Positions 16,417 to 25,753 are shown, counted from the first letter of the stretch. The stretch is 64,000 nt of DNA from Polaromonas sp. JS666 (GCF_000013865.1 NC_007948.1:4889001-4953000), one strand, 5' to 3'. A program made the numbers and translations. Notes: a model not told the origin generated them from the letters alone.

Positions 16417-17412
16417 TCAGCTGGCGGCAGCCCGTGCCAGCCGGTCGCGCACACCGTCCCACGCTGCCGTGGCGGGCAGGTGTTCAATCCAGATCAGTTT
16501 CACGCCCTGGGCGTCAAAGTCGCGCAGCACGGCAAACAGCTGCTGCGCGGTGGCCGCTGCGTCGTCCGGCATGCGCCGGTACAGCACCTGATCGGACTTG
16601 ATGCGCACGATGCTGCGGGCATAGATCGCGATGTGGGCGGCGTCCGCGCCCAGTAAATCCAGCGCGGTCTGTATCGCGCCGGCATCCATCAGGCGCACCT
16701 TGGCATGGGGCGCGTAGTGCGCCTCCAGCGTGCCGGAGGCGCGCGGCGCATCACCCAGGCCGGCCGCTTCCCGCGCCAGTTCGTCCTTGTCCAGCACCGG
16801 CTCGCCGCACGCGGCCTCCAGCTGCGCGCGCGTGAGCACGCCGGGGCGCAGCAGCACCGGGCGGCCGCGCGTGCAATCGACAATGCTTGACTCGATGCCG
16901 ACCTCGCACGGTCCGCCATCGAGCACCAGCAAGCTGTCCCCAAACTCCTGCTGCACATGCTGCGCCGTGGTGGGGCTGACGCGGCCAAAACGGTTGGCGC
17001 TCGGCCCGGCCACGCCGGTGGCGCACGCCCGCAAAAAAGCCAGCGCCACCGGATGCGCGGGGCAGCGCAGCCCGATCGAGCCCTGGCCACCGGCAGCGGC
17101 TGCGGCCACACCTTCCCGGCGCGGCAATATCACGGTGAGCGGCCCGGGCCAGAAGGCCTGCATCAGGCGGGCCGCAAACGGCGGCACGCTGCTCGCGTAA
17201 TCGGCCACCTGCTGCGCATCGGCCACATGCACGATCAGCGGATGGTTTGCGGGACGGCCCTTGGCTGAAAAAATGCCGGCCACGGCCTGGTCGCTTGAGG
17301 CATCGGCGCCCAAGCCATACACCGTTTCGGTCGGAAAACCCACCAGCCCGCCGGCCTGGATGCGGCGGGCGGCTTCATGAATGGCTTGGGGGTCGGTGCC
17401 GGGCAGGATCAT
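16417..17412 (-). CDS. tsaC: L-threonylcarbamoyladenylate synthase (Sua5/YrdC/TsaC)
   Basis: Makes threonylcarbamoyl-AMP from threonine, bicarbonate and ATP for tRNA t6A synthesis. The 331-residue length and C-terminal extension mark the long Sua5 form. The YrdC domain has GGLVGFPTETVYGLGADA, the KGRPANHPLIVHV motif, FWPGPLTVILP and VAGPSANRFGRVSPT. After the linker (ASGTLEAHYAPHAKVRLM) comes the small Sua5 domain. The ATG at 17412 shares one base with the purK stop (TGATG), so the two are translationally coupled in a purE-purK-tsaC operon. Confidence 0.94.
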   Translation of the reverse strand: MILPGTDPQAIHEAARRIQAGGLVGFPTETVYGLGADASSDQAVAGIFSAKGRPANHPLIVHVADAQQVADYASSVPPFAARLMQAFWPGPLTVILPRREGVAAAAAGGQGSIGLRCPAHPVALAFLRACATGVAGPSANRFGRVSPTTAQHVQQEFGDSLLVLDGGPCEVGIESSIVDCTRGRPVLLRPGVLTRAQLEAACGEPVLDKDELAREAAGLGDAPRASGTLEAHYAPHAKVRLMDAGAIQTALDLLGADAAHIAIYARSIVRIKSDQVLYRRMPDDAAATAQQLFAVLRDFDAQGVKLIWIEHLPATAAWDGVRDRLARAAAS

Positions 17413-18641
17413 CAGTGGTCTTCGAGGCCCGGCAGGCCGAGGATGGCAGCCGCCTTGCGCGCCGTGGCCTGCACGCCCGCGACATCGGCACCCGTGATGT
17501 TGAGGTGGCCCATCTTGCGGCCCGCACGCGCGTGCAGCTTGCCGTACAGGTGCAGATGGGCACCGGGCAGCGCCAGCACGGCCTGCCAATCGGGTGTGTG
17601 CTCCTTGCCCTGGGCATCGAACCACAGGTCGCCCAACAGATTGAGCATGATGGCGGGCGAATGCTGACGCGGTTGCGGCAGGGGCAGGCCGGCCATCGCA
17701 TGCACCTGCAAGTCAAACTGCGAGACATCGCAGGCGTCCAGCGTGTAATGGCCGCTGTTGTGCGGGCGCGGCGCCATTTCATTGACCACCAGCGCGCCAT
17801 GCTCGCTGCCGTCGTCAATCACGAAAAACTCGACGCACAGGATGCCGACATAGCCCACATGATCCGCTATGGATTTGGTCGCCGCAAGCGCCTGTACGGC
17901 AAGAGCCGAAGACATGTTTGACGCATAGGCATGGGTCACGGCCAGAATGCCGTCGACATGCACATTGCGCTGCGGCGGGAAGCTGACGATGCTGCCGTCC
18001 CAGCCTCGTGCCACCAGCACCGAGCATTCGGCCTTGAGCGGCAGCAACTGTTCGAGCACGCAGGGCACCTGCTTGAGCGCCGTCCAGGCGGCCAGAAGTT
18101 CCTCGCGGGTCCTGATGCGCATCTGGCCCTTGCCGTCGTAGCCCAGGCGGGCGGTTTTCAAAATGCCGGGCAACAGGGCATCGGGCACCGCCTCGACCGC
18201 GGCCGCACTGTCGATCACCGCGAAGGGCGCGCAGCTCACGCCCGAAATGCCGGCGCAGGCCACGAAGTGGTCTTTTTCGGCGATGCGGTCCTGCGCAATC
18301 GCCACGGCGGCGGCACCCGGTGCCACCGGCCGCGTGGCGGCCAGCGCGGTCAGCGCCTGGGCGGGCACGTTTTCAAATTCGGTGGTGATGGCGTCGCACT
18401 GCGCGGCCAGCTGCGCCAGCCCGTCGGCATCGTCGTAGGCGGTTTGAATGAAGTGGTGGCTCACATAGCCAGCCGGGCTGTGCGGGTCCGGGTCGAGCAC
18501 GGTAGTGAAGTAACCCAGCCGCTGGGCGGCATGCACAAACATGCGGCCCAGCTGGCCGCCACCCATCACGCCAAGCGTGGCCGGACGGCCGTCGGCCGAC
18601 ACCGTACCGGGAAGCACAGGCAACAACGGTGCCGCGCTCAT
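17412..18641 (-). CDS. purK: N5-carboxyaminoimidazole ribonucleotide synthase PurK
   Basis: ATP-grasp enzyme that carboxylates AIR to N5-CAIR in purine synthesis. It begins [12 protein letters not shown] and reaches the nucleotide fold at [23 protein letters not shown]. The ATP-grasp parts are visible in [29 protein letters not shown], and [17 protein letters not shown] with the metal-binding acidic and asparagine residues. 409 residues. The start overlaps the purE stop (ATGA) and the stop overlaps tsaC. Confidence 0.96.
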   Translation of the reverse strand: MSAAPLLPVLPGTVSADGRPATLGVMGGGQLGRMFVHAAQRLGYFTTVLDPDPHSPAGYVSHHFIQTAYDDADGLAQLAAQCDAITTEFENVPAQALTALAATRPVAPGAAAVAIAQDRIAEKDHFVACAGISGVSCAPFAVIDSAAAVEAVPDALLPGILKTARLGYDGKGQMRIRTREELLAAWTALKQVPCVLEQLLPLKAECSVLVARGWDGSIVSFPPQRNVHVDGILAVTHAYASNMSSALAVQALAATKSIADHVGYVGILCVEFFVIDDGSEHGALVVNEMAPRPHNSGHYTLDACDVSQFDLQVHAMAGLPLPQPRQHSPAIMLNLLGDLWFDAQGKEHTPDWQAVLALPGAHLHLYGKLHARAGRKMGHLNITGADVAGVQATARKAAAILGLPGLEDH

Positions 18642-19144
18642 GCGGGAGGCAGCGTCATGGCGCGCGCGGCGGCGGTCTGCTCGGCGCGGAAAGCCTGCAG
18701 CTTGTCGGCCAGGGATTTGTCGTTCGTCGCCAGCATGGCCACCGCAAACAGCGCCGCATTGGCCGCCCCGGCATTGCCGATGGCAAACGTCGCCACCGGC
18801 ACTCCCCTGGGCATCTGCACGATGCTGTGCAGCGAATCAACGCCCTGCAGGTGGTTGCTGGCCACCGGCACGCCCAGGATGGGCACCGCGGTTTTGGCGG
18901 CCAGCATGCCGGGCAGGTGCGCCGCACCGCCGGCACCGGCAATGATGGCCCGCAGGCCGCGCCCGGCAGCCTGCTCGGCATAGGCAAACAGCTCGTCGGG
19001 CATGCGGTGGGCCGACACCACGCGGGCCTCGTGCGCCACGCCGAACTGCTGCAGGATTTGCACGGCATGCTGCATGGTGGTCCAGTCGCTGCTGGAGCCC
19101 ATCACCACGCCCACGAGGGGGCCGACCGGATTGTGCGTTGTCAT
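18638..19144 (-). CDS. purE: N5-carboxyaminoimidazole ribonucleotide mutase PurE
   Basis: Converts N5-CAIR to CAIR, the step after PurK. The 168-residue protein carries the class I PurE motifs [40 protein letters not shown] and [19 protein letters not shown]. It is the first gene of the purE-purK-tsaC operon; the stop overlaps the purK start (ATGA). The 206 bases up to the divergent thioredoxin gene hold the promoter; no operator is evident. Confidence 0.96.
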   Translation of the reverse strand: MTTHNPVGPLVGVVMGSSSDWTTMQHAVQILQQFGVAHEARVVSAHRMPDELFAYAEQAAGRGLRAIIAGAGGAAHLPGMLAAKTAVPILGVPVASNHLQGVDSLHSIVQMPRGVPVATFAIGNAGAANAALFAVAMLATNDKSLADKLQAFRAEQTAAARAMTLPPA

Positions 19145-19350
19145 AGTGGACTTTCAAGCCAAGAATTCTGCAAGTTCTGCGGGCGACTGCGCGCCCGGAA
19201 CCTTTGATTTTAAGGGCTCGGGCCATGCCGCGATGCATGCTATCGTCTGACCTGCCGTGGATGGCCCCCGCCCGGGTGCGCGCCACAAAGCATTTGACAA
19301 GCCGCCCGCCGGCTGAAAACATCCTTCTAACCCCCATTTTTTGCCGCATC

Positions 19351-20250
19351 ATGATTGACGTCACCCTTGCCAACTTTGAAGCGGAAGTCGTTGCCGCTTC
19401 CATGACCACCCCCGTGCTGATTGATTTCTGGGCGCCCTGGTGCGGCCCCTGCAAGTCGCTCGGGCCCATCCTGGAAAAGGTCGAGGTGGCCTACGCCGGG
19501 CGCTTCAAGCTGGTGAAGATCGATTCCGACCAGGAGCAGCAACTCGGCGCGGCCTTCGGCATCCGCAGCATTCCCACCTGCATCCTGATGATGAACGGCC
19601 AGCCGGTGGATGGCTTTGCCGGCGCCCTGACCGAAGGCAAGGTCAAGGAGTTTCTGGACAAGCATTTGCCGCCGGCGGAGGAACAGCCTGAAGAGCAGGA
19701 GCTTCAACTTGAAGAAGAAAGCACAGACCCCGCCGCCATCCTCGAAAAACTGCAACATGCCGTGGCGACCGACCCCGCCGACCACAACGCCCGCTTCGAC
19801 TACGTCAAGCTGCTGCTGACCCTGGGACACGAAGACGACGCCAAGGTGGCCTTTGCACCGGTGATTTCCCAAACGTCGGTGGTGCGGCGTTTTGACTCGC
19901 TCAAACGCTGGATGGATGCTATTGATTTTGTAGCCATTAATGCACTCGGAGAAAGCGCATCAGCCGGATTTGATGCAAAAATCGCCGCCAACAAGCGGGA
20001 CTTTGAAGCCCGCTTTGACAAGGCCCGCTGGCTGATGACGCAACAGCACTGGACCGAGGCACTGGACGAGCTGCTGGAGATCCTGATGCGCGACAAAAGC
20101 TGGAACGAGGAGCTGGCGCGCAAGACCTACATCGCCGTGCTCGACATCATGGAAACGCCCAAACCCAAGGTGGCCGACGGGCAGATTCCGCCCGAGGACC
20201 CCACGGTGGCCACCTACCGGCGCCGCCTGAGCAGCGTGATCTTGAGTTAA
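19351..20250 (+). CDS. CnoX-like thioredoxin-TPR protein
   Basis: Resembles CnoX (YbbN), a cytoplasmic thioredoxin-fold chaperone that holds proteins during oxidative stress and hands them to GroEL/DnaK. Residues 1-110 are a thioredoxin domain with an intact WCGPC active site in LIDFWAPWCGPCKSLGPIL, unlike E. coli CnoX, which has lost it. An acidic linker (EEQPEEQELQLEEEST) leads to two TPR-like blocks (about residues 130-185 and 215-290). Between them about 21 residues starting AIDFVAINALGES are encoded by a member of the short dispersed repeat family (19918-19981). ATG 19351 begins MIDVTLANFEAEVVA; 299 residues. It is divergent from purE. Confidence 0.88.
   Translation: MIDVTLANFEAEVVAASMTTPVLIDFWAPWCGPCKSLGPILEKVEVAYAGRFKLVKIDSDQEQQLGAAFGIRSIPTCILMMNGQPVDGFAGALTEGKVKEFLDKHLPPAEEQPEEQELQLEEESTDPAAILEKLQHAVATDPADHNARFDYVKLLLTLGHEDDAKVAFAPVISQTSVVRRFDSLKRWMDAIDFVAINALGESASAGFDAKIAANKRDFEARFDKARWLMTQQHWTEALDELLEILMRDKSWNEELARKTYIAVLDIMETPKPKVADGQIPPEDPTVATYRRRLSSVILS
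19918..19981 (+). repeat. AT-richer dispersed repeat inside the CnoX-like gene
   Basis: Begins with the palindrome GCTATTGATTTTGTAGC and continues through CATTAATGCACTC to TTTGATGCAAAA. The palindrome is the same type as the intergenic copies at 6923, 13948 and 45729. It lies within the reading frame without causing a stop and encodes part of the linker between the TPR-like blocks. Confidence 0.55.
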
Positions 20251-20440
20251 CCCCCGTGGAGGCCTTCGGCCTCCTCCCCCTCGCAGGGGGCGGCGCCTAG
20301 GGCCGGCAAAGCCGGACCCTGGCCCCCACTGGGTTTGATGTCTTGTTAAGCAGGGGCCGCGGAACGGGCTTCGCCCGGCCGCAGGCGCCGCCCCCCTTGG
20401 GGGGTTCCGGCTACACGAAGTGAGCCGAGACAGGGGGGCT
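20251..20440. repeat. Dispersed GC-rich palindromic repeat, copy 3 (two units)
   Basis: Fills the gap between the convergent CnoX-like gene and purC. One unit (to about 20335) contains GGAGGCCTTCGGCCTCC and GCCGGCAAAGCCGG hairpins. The second unit, in opposite orientation, has AGCAGGGGCCGCGG, CCCCCCTTGGGGGG and the ACACGAAGTGAG landmark. No gene. Confidence 0.75.
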
Positions 20441-20465
20441 CTTTAACCCGCCAAGCGGGTTAAAG
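20441..20465. terminator. Perfect hairpin over the purC stop codon
   Basis: CTTTAACCCGC-CAA-GCGGGTTAAAG is an 11-bp perfect inverted repeat that includes the purC TAA. It is not followed by a T run on the minus strand, so its role as a terminator or mRNA 3'-end stabiliser is inferred. Confidence 0.5.
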
Positions 20466-21351
20466 CCTCCTGATATTTGGCCGCGGTTTTTGCCACCACA
20501 TCGGGCGGTAGCTGCGGCGAGGGCGGGGTCTTGTCCCAGGGCTTGCCGTTGATGCGCACGGCCTCCAGCCAGTCGCGCACGAACTGCTTGTCATAGCTGG
20601 GCGGGTTCAGCCCGGCTGCATAGGCGGCTTCGTAGCCTTCGATGGGCCAGTAGCGTGACGAATCGGGTGTCAGCACCTCGTCCATCAGCGTCAGCGTGCC
20701 GTTTTCGTCCAGGCCGAACTCGAACTTGGTGTCGGCAATGATGATGCCCTTGGTCAGCGCAAAGGCCGCCGCGGTCTTGTAAATTTCGATGCTGATCTTC
20801 TTGATCTGCGCGGCAAGCTCGGGGCCCACCACCTTCTCCACCTGCTCGTAGCTGATGTTCTCGTCATGCTCGCCGACCTCGGCCTTGGCGGCCGGCGTGA
20901 AGATGGGCTCCGGCAATTTGCCGGCGTTTTTCAGACCGGCAGGCAGCGGTACGCCGCAGACGGACTGGCTCTCCTGGTATTCCTTCCAGCCGCTGCCAGC
21001 CAGGTAGCCGCGCACCACGGCTTCCACCGGCAAGGGCTTGAGGCGCTTGACCAGCATGGACCGGCCGGTGACCTGGGGCAGCTCCGCGGCCGTGACCACG
21101 CTCTCGGGCGCCTCGCCCGTGAGGTGGTTGGGGCAGAGGTGGCCCAGCTTGGCAAACCAGAACAGCGCCATCTGGGTGAGCAGCGCGCCCTTGCCGGGAA
21201 TCGGCTCGCCCAGGATCACATCAAACGCGCTCAGGCGGTCGCTGGCCACCATCAGCAGCCGGTCTTGGCCCACGGCGTAGTTGTCGCGCACCTTGCCGCG
21301 GGCAAGCAGGGGCAGGGAAGTCAGAGCGGAGGTGTGGAGCGCAGCAGTCAT
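20443..21351 (-). CDS. purC: Phosphoribosylaminoimidazole-succinocarboxamide synthase (SAICAR synthetase)
   Basis: Joins aspartate to CAIR in purine synthesis. The 302-residue protein is the longer yeast-like type common in betaproteobacteria. Motifs seen are [29 protein letters not shown] at the start, the domain [15 protein letters not shown], and the aspartate/ATP segment [33 protein letters not shown]. The frame begins at ATG 21351. It follows fba on the same strand, but a strong terminator separates the two. In the usual order of the order Burkholderiales, purC is followed by purE; here a divergent CnoX-like gene intervenes. Confidence 0.96.
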   Translation of the reverse strand: MTAALHTSALTSLPLLARGKVRDNYAVGQDRLLMVASDRLSAFDVILGEPIPGKGALLTQMALFWFAKLGHLCPNHLTGEAPESVVTAAELPQVTGRSMLVKRLKPLPVEAVVRGYLAGSGWKEYQESQSVCGVPLPAGLKNAGKLPEPIFTPAAKAEVGEHDENISYEQVEKVVGPELAAQIKKISIEIYKTAAAFALTKGIIIADTKFEFGLDENGTLTLMDEVLTPDSSRYWPIEGYEAAYAAGLNPPSYDKQFVRDWLEAVRINGKPWDKTPPSPQLPPDVVAKTAAKYQEALTRLAG

Positions 21352-21380
21352 TGCTTGGTGTCTTGGTGGGTGGAAAAGTG

Positions 21381-21416
21381 AAAAAGCCCGCGCGGCTCAA
21401 GGCATGCACGGGCTTT
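21381..21416 (-). terminator. Intrinsic terminator after fba
   Basis: On the minus strand AAAGCCCGTG ... GCGGGCTTT forms a stem around a loop of about 15 bases and is followed by a T-rich run. It lies between fba and purC. Confidence 0.75.
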
Positions 21417-21493
21417 GAATTATCGCCAATCCGGAGAAGGCGGGAAAGCGGAAAAAGACGGAAAAGGGGCGAAAACAGGCAGCGACAGTTGCC

Positions 21494-22558
21494 TTAATGC
21501 ACGACCTGGGCCAGTTCGCCCTTGGCGTATTTGGCCGCCACGACCGACAGGCTCTCGCCCTTGATCTTGCTGGCCTGGCCCTCGCAGCCGAACTCGATGT
21601 AACGCTGCTTGCAGATGGCCTTGGCGGCGGCGGTGGCCGGCTTGAGCCATTCGCGCGGGTCGAATTTGCTGGGGTTCTCGGCCATGAATTTGCGCGTGGC
21701 AGCTGTCATCGCCAGGCGGATGTCGGTGTCGATGTTGATCTTGCGCACGCCGAACTTGATGGCCTTCTGGATTTCTTCCACGGGCACGCCGTAGGTTTCC
21801 TTCATGTCGCCGCCGTAGTTGCGGATGATGGCCAGCAGGTCCTGCGGCACGCTGGACGAGCCGTGCATCACCAGGTGGGTGTTGGGGATGCGGCGGTGGA
21901 TTTCCTTGATGCGCTCGATGGCCAGGATGTCACCGGTGGGCTTGCGCGTGAACTTGTAGGCGCCGTGACTGGTGCCGATGGCAATGGCCAGCGCATCCAG
22001 CTGGGTGCGCTTGACGAAATCGGCCGCCTGCTCGGGGTCGGTCAGCAGCTGGTCGTGCGTCATGACGGCATCGGTGCCATGGCCATCTTCCTTGTCGCCC
22101 TGCATGGTTTCCAGGCTGCCCAGGCAACCGAGCTCGCCCTCGACCGAGACGCCGGTCGCATGGGCCATTTCAACCACCTTGCGGGTGACATCGATGTTGT
22201 AGTCGTAGTCGGCAATGGTCTTGCCGTCGGCCATCAGCGAGCCGTCCATCATGACCGAGCTGAAGCCCAGCTTGATGGCGCCCAGGCACACATCGGGGCT
22301 CTGGCCATGGTCCTGGTGCATCACCACGGGGATGTGCGGAAAACTCTCGACAGCGGCCTGGATCAGGTGCTTCAGGAAACCTTCGCCGGCATACTTGCGC
22401 GCACCGGCGCTGGCCTGCATGATCACCGGGGCGTTGACTTCGTCCGCCGCCTGCATGATGGCGGTGACCTGCTCAAGGTTGTTGACGTTGAAAGCCGGAA
22501 TGCCATACGTGTTGACTGCCGCATGGTCCAGCAGCTCGCGCATCGAAACGAGTGCCAT
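21494..22558 (-). CDS. fba: Fructose-bisphosphate aldolase, class II
   Basis: Zinc-dependent aldolase of glycolysis, gluconeogenesis and the Calvin cycle. The 354-residue protein is of the CbbA-like class IIB type. Zinc ligands are in [10 protein letters not shown] and [11 protein letters not shown]; the [18 protein letters not shown] and [11 protein letters not shown] segments carry further catalytic residues. The substrate phosphate loop is at [19 protein letters not shown]. It starts at ATG 22558. It is the glycolytic neighbour of purC downstream and, beyond the inserted two-component genes, of pyk and pgk upstream. Confidence 0.97.
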   Translation of the reverse strand: MALVSMRELLDHAAVNTYGIPAFNVNNLEQVTAIMQAADEVNAPVIMQASAGARKYAGEGFLKHLIQAAVESFPHIPVVMHQDHGQSPDVCLGAIKLGFSSVMMDGSLMADGKTIADYDYNIDVTRKVVEMAHATGVSVEGELGCLGSLETMQGDKEDGHGTDAVMTHDQLLTDPEQAADFVKRTQLDALAIAIGTSHGAYKFTRKPTGDILAIERIKEIHRRIPNTHLVMHGSSSVPQDLLAIIRNYGGDMKETYGVPVEEIQKAIKFGVRKINIDTDIRLAMTAATRKFMAENPSKFDPREWLKPATAAAKAICKQRYIEFGCEGQASKIKGESLSVVAAKYAKGELAQVVH

Positions 22559-22672
22559 GTTCGAATCCCCAGAAAGTTAAAACACTGTAAAAAACGGTGG
22601 GTCCTGCGGCCGCCAGACAGCGCAGGCGCTGTGTTCAGGGGCTGTAACCGCGAAGTAACCAAGGGCCTGATT

Positions 22673-24058
22673 CTACCGTTTGCCGGGGGTCGGCCTGTGT
22701 AGGTCAGGGACGACAAAAGTCAGGCGATAGCAGCGTCCGCCGGCCGTAGAAGGTGAGGAGGCGGGCGCCAGCGCAAAGCTGCCGCCATGGATATCCATGA
22801 CGCGGCCCGCGATTTTATGCCCCAGCCCCAGCCGTTCGGTGGAGCGTGGCCGGGCACTCTGCCCGGTGCCGCCGCGGCCGGCGCCGTCATCACACACCTC
22901 CAGCCAAGCCTGCCCGGCTGCGGCACCCCACCGGACAGACACGGCGGTGCCACCCGGGGTGTGCTGCAGGGCGTTGTCGATCAGGTTGCGCAGCGCCAGT
23001 TCCAGCAACAGCGGGTGCGCAAGCACCTGCAGCCCCTCATCGCCGTGCACGCTCAGCTGGTGGCCGCTTTTCCAGGCCGCCTGCGCATAGCCGGCCACCA
23101 CCTGGCGGGCCCATGCGCCCAGGTCCAGCAGGGTCATCTGCTGCTGCAGATCGGCCCGGCTGGCGCGCGCCAGCGCCAGCAGCTGGGTGATGACATGGCC
23201 GGCCCGCATGGCGTCAGCGCTGATTTGCTGCAGCGCCTCCTCATGGGCCTGCGCGGTCAGCGGTTTTCTGAGCGAAGCGGCCTGCAGCGCGATGGAGGAC
23301 AGCGGTGTCCTCAATTCATGGGCAATTTCACTGGCAAGTTGCCGCTCCCGTTCCAGTGCCGCCTGCTGCTGGCCCACCAGCCGGTTGATGGACAGGACCA
23401 CCGAATTGAATTCACGGTAGGGATGGCGTGCCTGCAGACGCTCCGCCTTGTCGACCTCCAACTCGGCGACATCGCGCGACAGGGCCTGCAGCGGGCGCAG
23501 ACCGCGCCAGATGGCGGCGCCCAATGCCAGCGCCACCACCGGCAGCAGCCACAGCCCGGGTTCGGCGACCTGGCCCGCCAGGTCAGCGGCCAGCTCGTCA
23601 CGTTCCTCGGCCTTCACCAGCACCATCACCTGCCGGCCACCGCTGCTGTCCCATTGCGAAAAGCTTCGCCAGGCCACAGCCGGCGTGCCCAGCTGCAGGT
23701 CCGCAAAACCGTCACGCCTGGCAAAGGGCGGCAGCGGCGCTTCCCCGGAGCGGCTCAGCAATCGCCCGCTGGCGTCCCAGGCGACAACACTCAGCGAGGG
23801 CTGGTAGTCGTGGCTTTTCAGTGCCGGACTGGCCGTCCGGTCCGTTTCGTGAGCCGTCTCGATGAACGGCGGCAGGTTCAAGTTGATCATCAGGGCCGCC
23901 GTGCCGACGAGGTTCCCGTCGGTCAGCTCGGCCGCTTCATGGATACCGGTGCGGTAGCCGACCACGATGAAGCTGCCCCAGACCAGGAACAGCGCTGCCA
24001 GCACCCACAGCAGCAGGCGACGCGTCAGCGAGGCCTGCCGGCTCGCCGTACGCTTCAT
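22673..24058 (-). CDS. Sensor histidine kinase (PmrB/QseC-like)
   Basis: Inner membrane kinase paired with the response regulator just upstream. The 461-residue protein has a membrane segment near residues 14-33 (LLLWVLAALFLVWGSFIVVG), a periplasmic sensor of about 130 residues, and a second segment LWLLPVVALALGAAIW. It continues with a HAMP-like linker, the phosphoacceptor box EIAHELRTPLSSIALQA, and the ATPase N, G1 and G2 boxes (LRNLIDNALQHT, VCDDGAGRG, RLGLGHKIAGRVMDIHGG). The periplasmic part has few of the acidic clusters that PmrB uses to sense Fe3+. Its ATG overlaps the regulator stop (ATGA). Subfamily is inferred from the layout and from the binding site near 24857. Confidence 0.9.
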   Translation of the reverse strand: MKRTASRQASLTRRLLLWVLAALFLVWGSFIVVGYRTGIHEAAELTDGNLVGTAALMINLNLPPFIETAHETDRTASPALKSHDYQPSLSVVAWDASGRLLSRSGEAPLPPFARRDGFADLQLGTPAVAWRSFSQWDSSGGRQVMVLVKAEERDELAADLAGQVAEPGLWLLPVVALALGAAIWRGLRPLQALSRDVAELEVDKAERLQARHPYREFNSVVLSINRLVGQQQAALERERQLASEIAHELRTPLSSIALQAASLRKPLTAQAHEEALQQISADAMRAGHVITQLLALARASRADLQQQMTLLDLGAWARQVVAGYAQAAWKSGHQLSVHGDEGLQVLAHPLLLELALRNLIDNALQHTPGGTAVSVRWGAAAGQAWLEVCDDGAGRGGTGQSARPRSTERLGLGHKIAGRVMDIHGGSFALAPASSPSTAGGRCYRLTFVVPDLHRPTPGKR

Positions 24059-24747
24059 GCCCGGTCATCCTGGGGTATGAAATAACCCACGCCGCGCAGG
24101 GTCTGGATCAGCCCCTCGCCCAGCTTGCGGCGCAAATGGTGGACATGCACCTCCACCGCATTGCTGCCAACCGCATCCTCCCAGTTGTACAGGCGCGCTT
24201 CGAGCTGCTGGCGCGACAACACCCGGCCGCGCGACTCCAGCAGGAGCAGCAGCAAGGTGAATTCACGGGGCGCCAGCTCGACCGCCTGGCCGGCGCGCAG
24301 CACGGTGCGGGCTGCGGGGTCAATCACCAGCTCGCCATGGACCAGCAAGGGATGGGCGCGGCCCGCGGCGCGGCGCAGCAGCGCGCGCATGCGGGCCTCC
24401 AGTTCATCCAGGTCAAAGGGCTTGACGAGGTAGTCGTCGGCGCCCAGGTTCAGCCCCGAAATACGGTCAGCCACCTGGTCGCGCGCCGTCATGATGAGCA
24501 CCGGCGTCAGCGGATCCGGCAGCCGGCCATCGGCGCTTTTGACCTGCCGGATACGCTGCAACAGATCGCCGCCGTCCCCATCCGACAGGCCAAGGTCGAG
24601 CAGGACCAGGTCGAAAGGCTCGCTGCACAGGGCCATCCAGGCGGACGCTACCGTGTCGCACACATCGACCGCATAGCCGCGTTGCTGCAGATTGGTCCGC
24701 AGCCCCGCGGCAATACCGGCATCGTCTTCGACCACGAGAATTCGCAT
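24055..24747 (-). CDS. OmpR-family response regulator (PmrA/QseB-like)
   Basis: DNA-binding partner of the downstream kinase. I chose ATG 24747 (MRILVVEDDAGIAAGLRTNL), nine codons inside the longest frame, because this is the standard receiver start. Receiver residues are the acidic pair EDD, the phosphorylated aspartate in LVLLDLGLSDGDG, the threonine in LIMTARD and the lysine in DDYLVKPFD. The C-terminal winged helix has LAPREFTLLLLLLES and AVEVHVHHLRRKLGEGLIQTLRGVGYF, the form found in the QseB/PmrA/TctD group. 230 residues. It is divergent from the PAP2 gene with a PmrA-box-like site between them. Confidence 0.92.
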   Translation of the reverse strand: MRILVVEDDAGIAAGLRTNLQQRGYAVDVCDTVASAWMALCSEPFDLVLLDLGLSDGDGGDLLQRIRQVKSADGRLPDPLTPVLIMTARDQVADRISGLNLGADDYLVKPFDLDELEARMRALLRRAAGRAHPLLVHGELVIDPAARTVLRAGQAVELAPREFTLLLLLLESRGRVLSRQQLEARLYNWEDAVGSNAVEVHVHHLRRKLGEGLIQTLRGVGYFIPQDDRA

Positions 24748-24816
24748 ATTCCTATTGTCGACGCTCCGGCGCATTGCCGGCCGTCCGCATGCTTGGGTGC
24801 TTTGGTTGCTTCAAGT

Positions 24817-24831
24817 AGCTCATGTTGAGCT
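24817..24831. promoter_or_regulatory. Small inverted repeat AGCTCA-TGT-TGAGCT
   Basis: Perfect 6-bp arms with a 3-base spacer in the intergenic region between the response regulator and the PAP2 gene, 18 bases before the PmrA-box-like repeat. A possible operator, with no assigned protein. Confidence 0.35.
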
Positions 24832-24848
24832 CATATTGGCTTGTCCAG

Positions 24849-24865
24849 CTTAAGGATTGGTTAAG
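24849..24865 (+). promoter_or_regulatory. PmrA/QseB-box-like direct repeat
   Basis: CTTAAG-GATTG-GTTAAG fits the PmrA-type site (YTTAAK, five bases, YTTAAK) at 11 of 12 half-site positions, the exception being G for Y at the start of the second half. The 11-base period matches binding of an OmpR-family dimer. It ends 45 bases before the PAP2 start and lies about 100 bases from the regulator start, so it could control either or both. Confidence 0.65.
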
Positions 24866-24910
24866 GCGCCCCGGCTATCGTGCGGTCTCCGCCTGGCACT
24901 CAACCCCTGC

Positions 24911-25657
24911 ATGACCCCCTCACCCCCCGCCCCACTTCCCGGTCGCCCCGCTGCGCCCCATCTTTTCCTCTGGTCCGTGTGCAGCCTCCTGTTGCTGATG
25001 CTCTGGGACTATTCGGGACTGGACCTGTGGCTGGCGCACTGGTTTGGGTCGGCCCGGGGATTTCCCCTGCAAGACCACTGGCTGTGGCGGGGACTGCTGC
25101 ATGACGGCATTCGTCCCCTGCCGTGGCTGCTCGAGCTGGGCTTGCTGGCGGCCATTGTCTGGCCGGTGGTCGCCCTCAGGCAATTGGCACCCGAACGGCG
25201 GGCTCAGCTGGCCCTGACCACGCTGCTTGCATTGCTGGCGATTTCCGGCATGAAGCTGCACAGCCATACCAGTTGCCCCTGGGACCTGCAGCAATTTGGC
25301 GGCGTGGCCAAGCATGTGTCGCACTGGGCCTGGGGCGTTTCGGATGGCGGCGGCGGACACTGCTTTCCGGCGGGGCATGCCTCGGCGGGCTTTGCCTTTC
25401 TGGGCGGCTTTTTTGCCTTTCGGCATGCCCTGCCCGCTACGGCACGCCGCTGGCTGGCCGGCGCGATGCTGGCCGGTTTTGCGCTGGGCCTTGCACAGCA
25501 GGTGCGCGGCGCCCACTACATGAGCCACACCCTCTGGACCGCGTGGCTTTGCTGGGCCACGGCGGCCCTGGTGGAGAACATCGTCAGCCAGATGCTTTCA
25601 CAAAGGCCGTCACCGGCTCGGGCACAGGCGCCCACGCTCGCAACATTGAAGCCATAG
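24911..25657 (+). CDS. Membrane PAP2-family phosphatase
   Basis: Inner membrane phosphatase of the PAP2 superfamily, acting on a lipid or isoprenoid phosphate. ATG 24911 (MTPSPPAPLPGRPAAPHLFLW) is preferred over an upstream ATG in a non-conserved frame region. There are about five hydrophobic segments. The PAP2 motifs are KLHSHTSCPWDLQQFGG, GHCFPAGHASAGFAF (SGH-type, catalytic histidine) and RGAHYMSHTLWTAW (second histidine). 248 residues. Related proteins often neighbour PmrAB-like systems and lipid A modifying enzymes, so lipid A or undecaprenyl phosphate is a plausible substrate, by inference only. Confidence 0.88.
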   Translation: MTPSPPAPLPGRPAAPHLFLWSVCSLLLLMLWDYSGLDLWLAHWFGSARGFPLQDHWLWRGLLHDGIRPLPWLLELGLLAAIVWPVVALRQLAPERRAQLALTTLLALLAISGMKLHSHTSCPWDLQQFGGVAKHVSHWAWGVSDGGGGHCFPAGHASAGFAFLGGFFAFRHALPATARRWLAGAMLAGFALGLAQQVRGAHYMSHTLWTAWLCWATAALVENIVSQMLSQRPSPARAQAPTLATLKP

Positions 25658-25660
25658 ATC

Positions 25661-25753
25661 CCAGCAGGGGCCGCGGGACTGGCTTCGCCAGACCGCAGGC
25701 GCAGCGGCCCCCTCGGGGGGCAGCGACCCACACGAAGTGGGGGAGCGTGGGGG
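25661..25753. repeat. Dispersed GC-rich palindromic repeat, copy 4
   Basis: Between the convergent PAP2 and pyk genes, ending at the pyk stop codon. It has CCAGCAGGGGCCGCGG, TGGCTTCGCCA and GGCCCCCTCGGGGGG, and the ACACGAAGTGGGGGAGCG landmark. Confidence 0.8.

Noticed and set aside
22555..22575. TTCGAATCCCC suggesting a tRNA T-arm
   Set aside because: No cloverleaf can be built around it; it is the fba start region.
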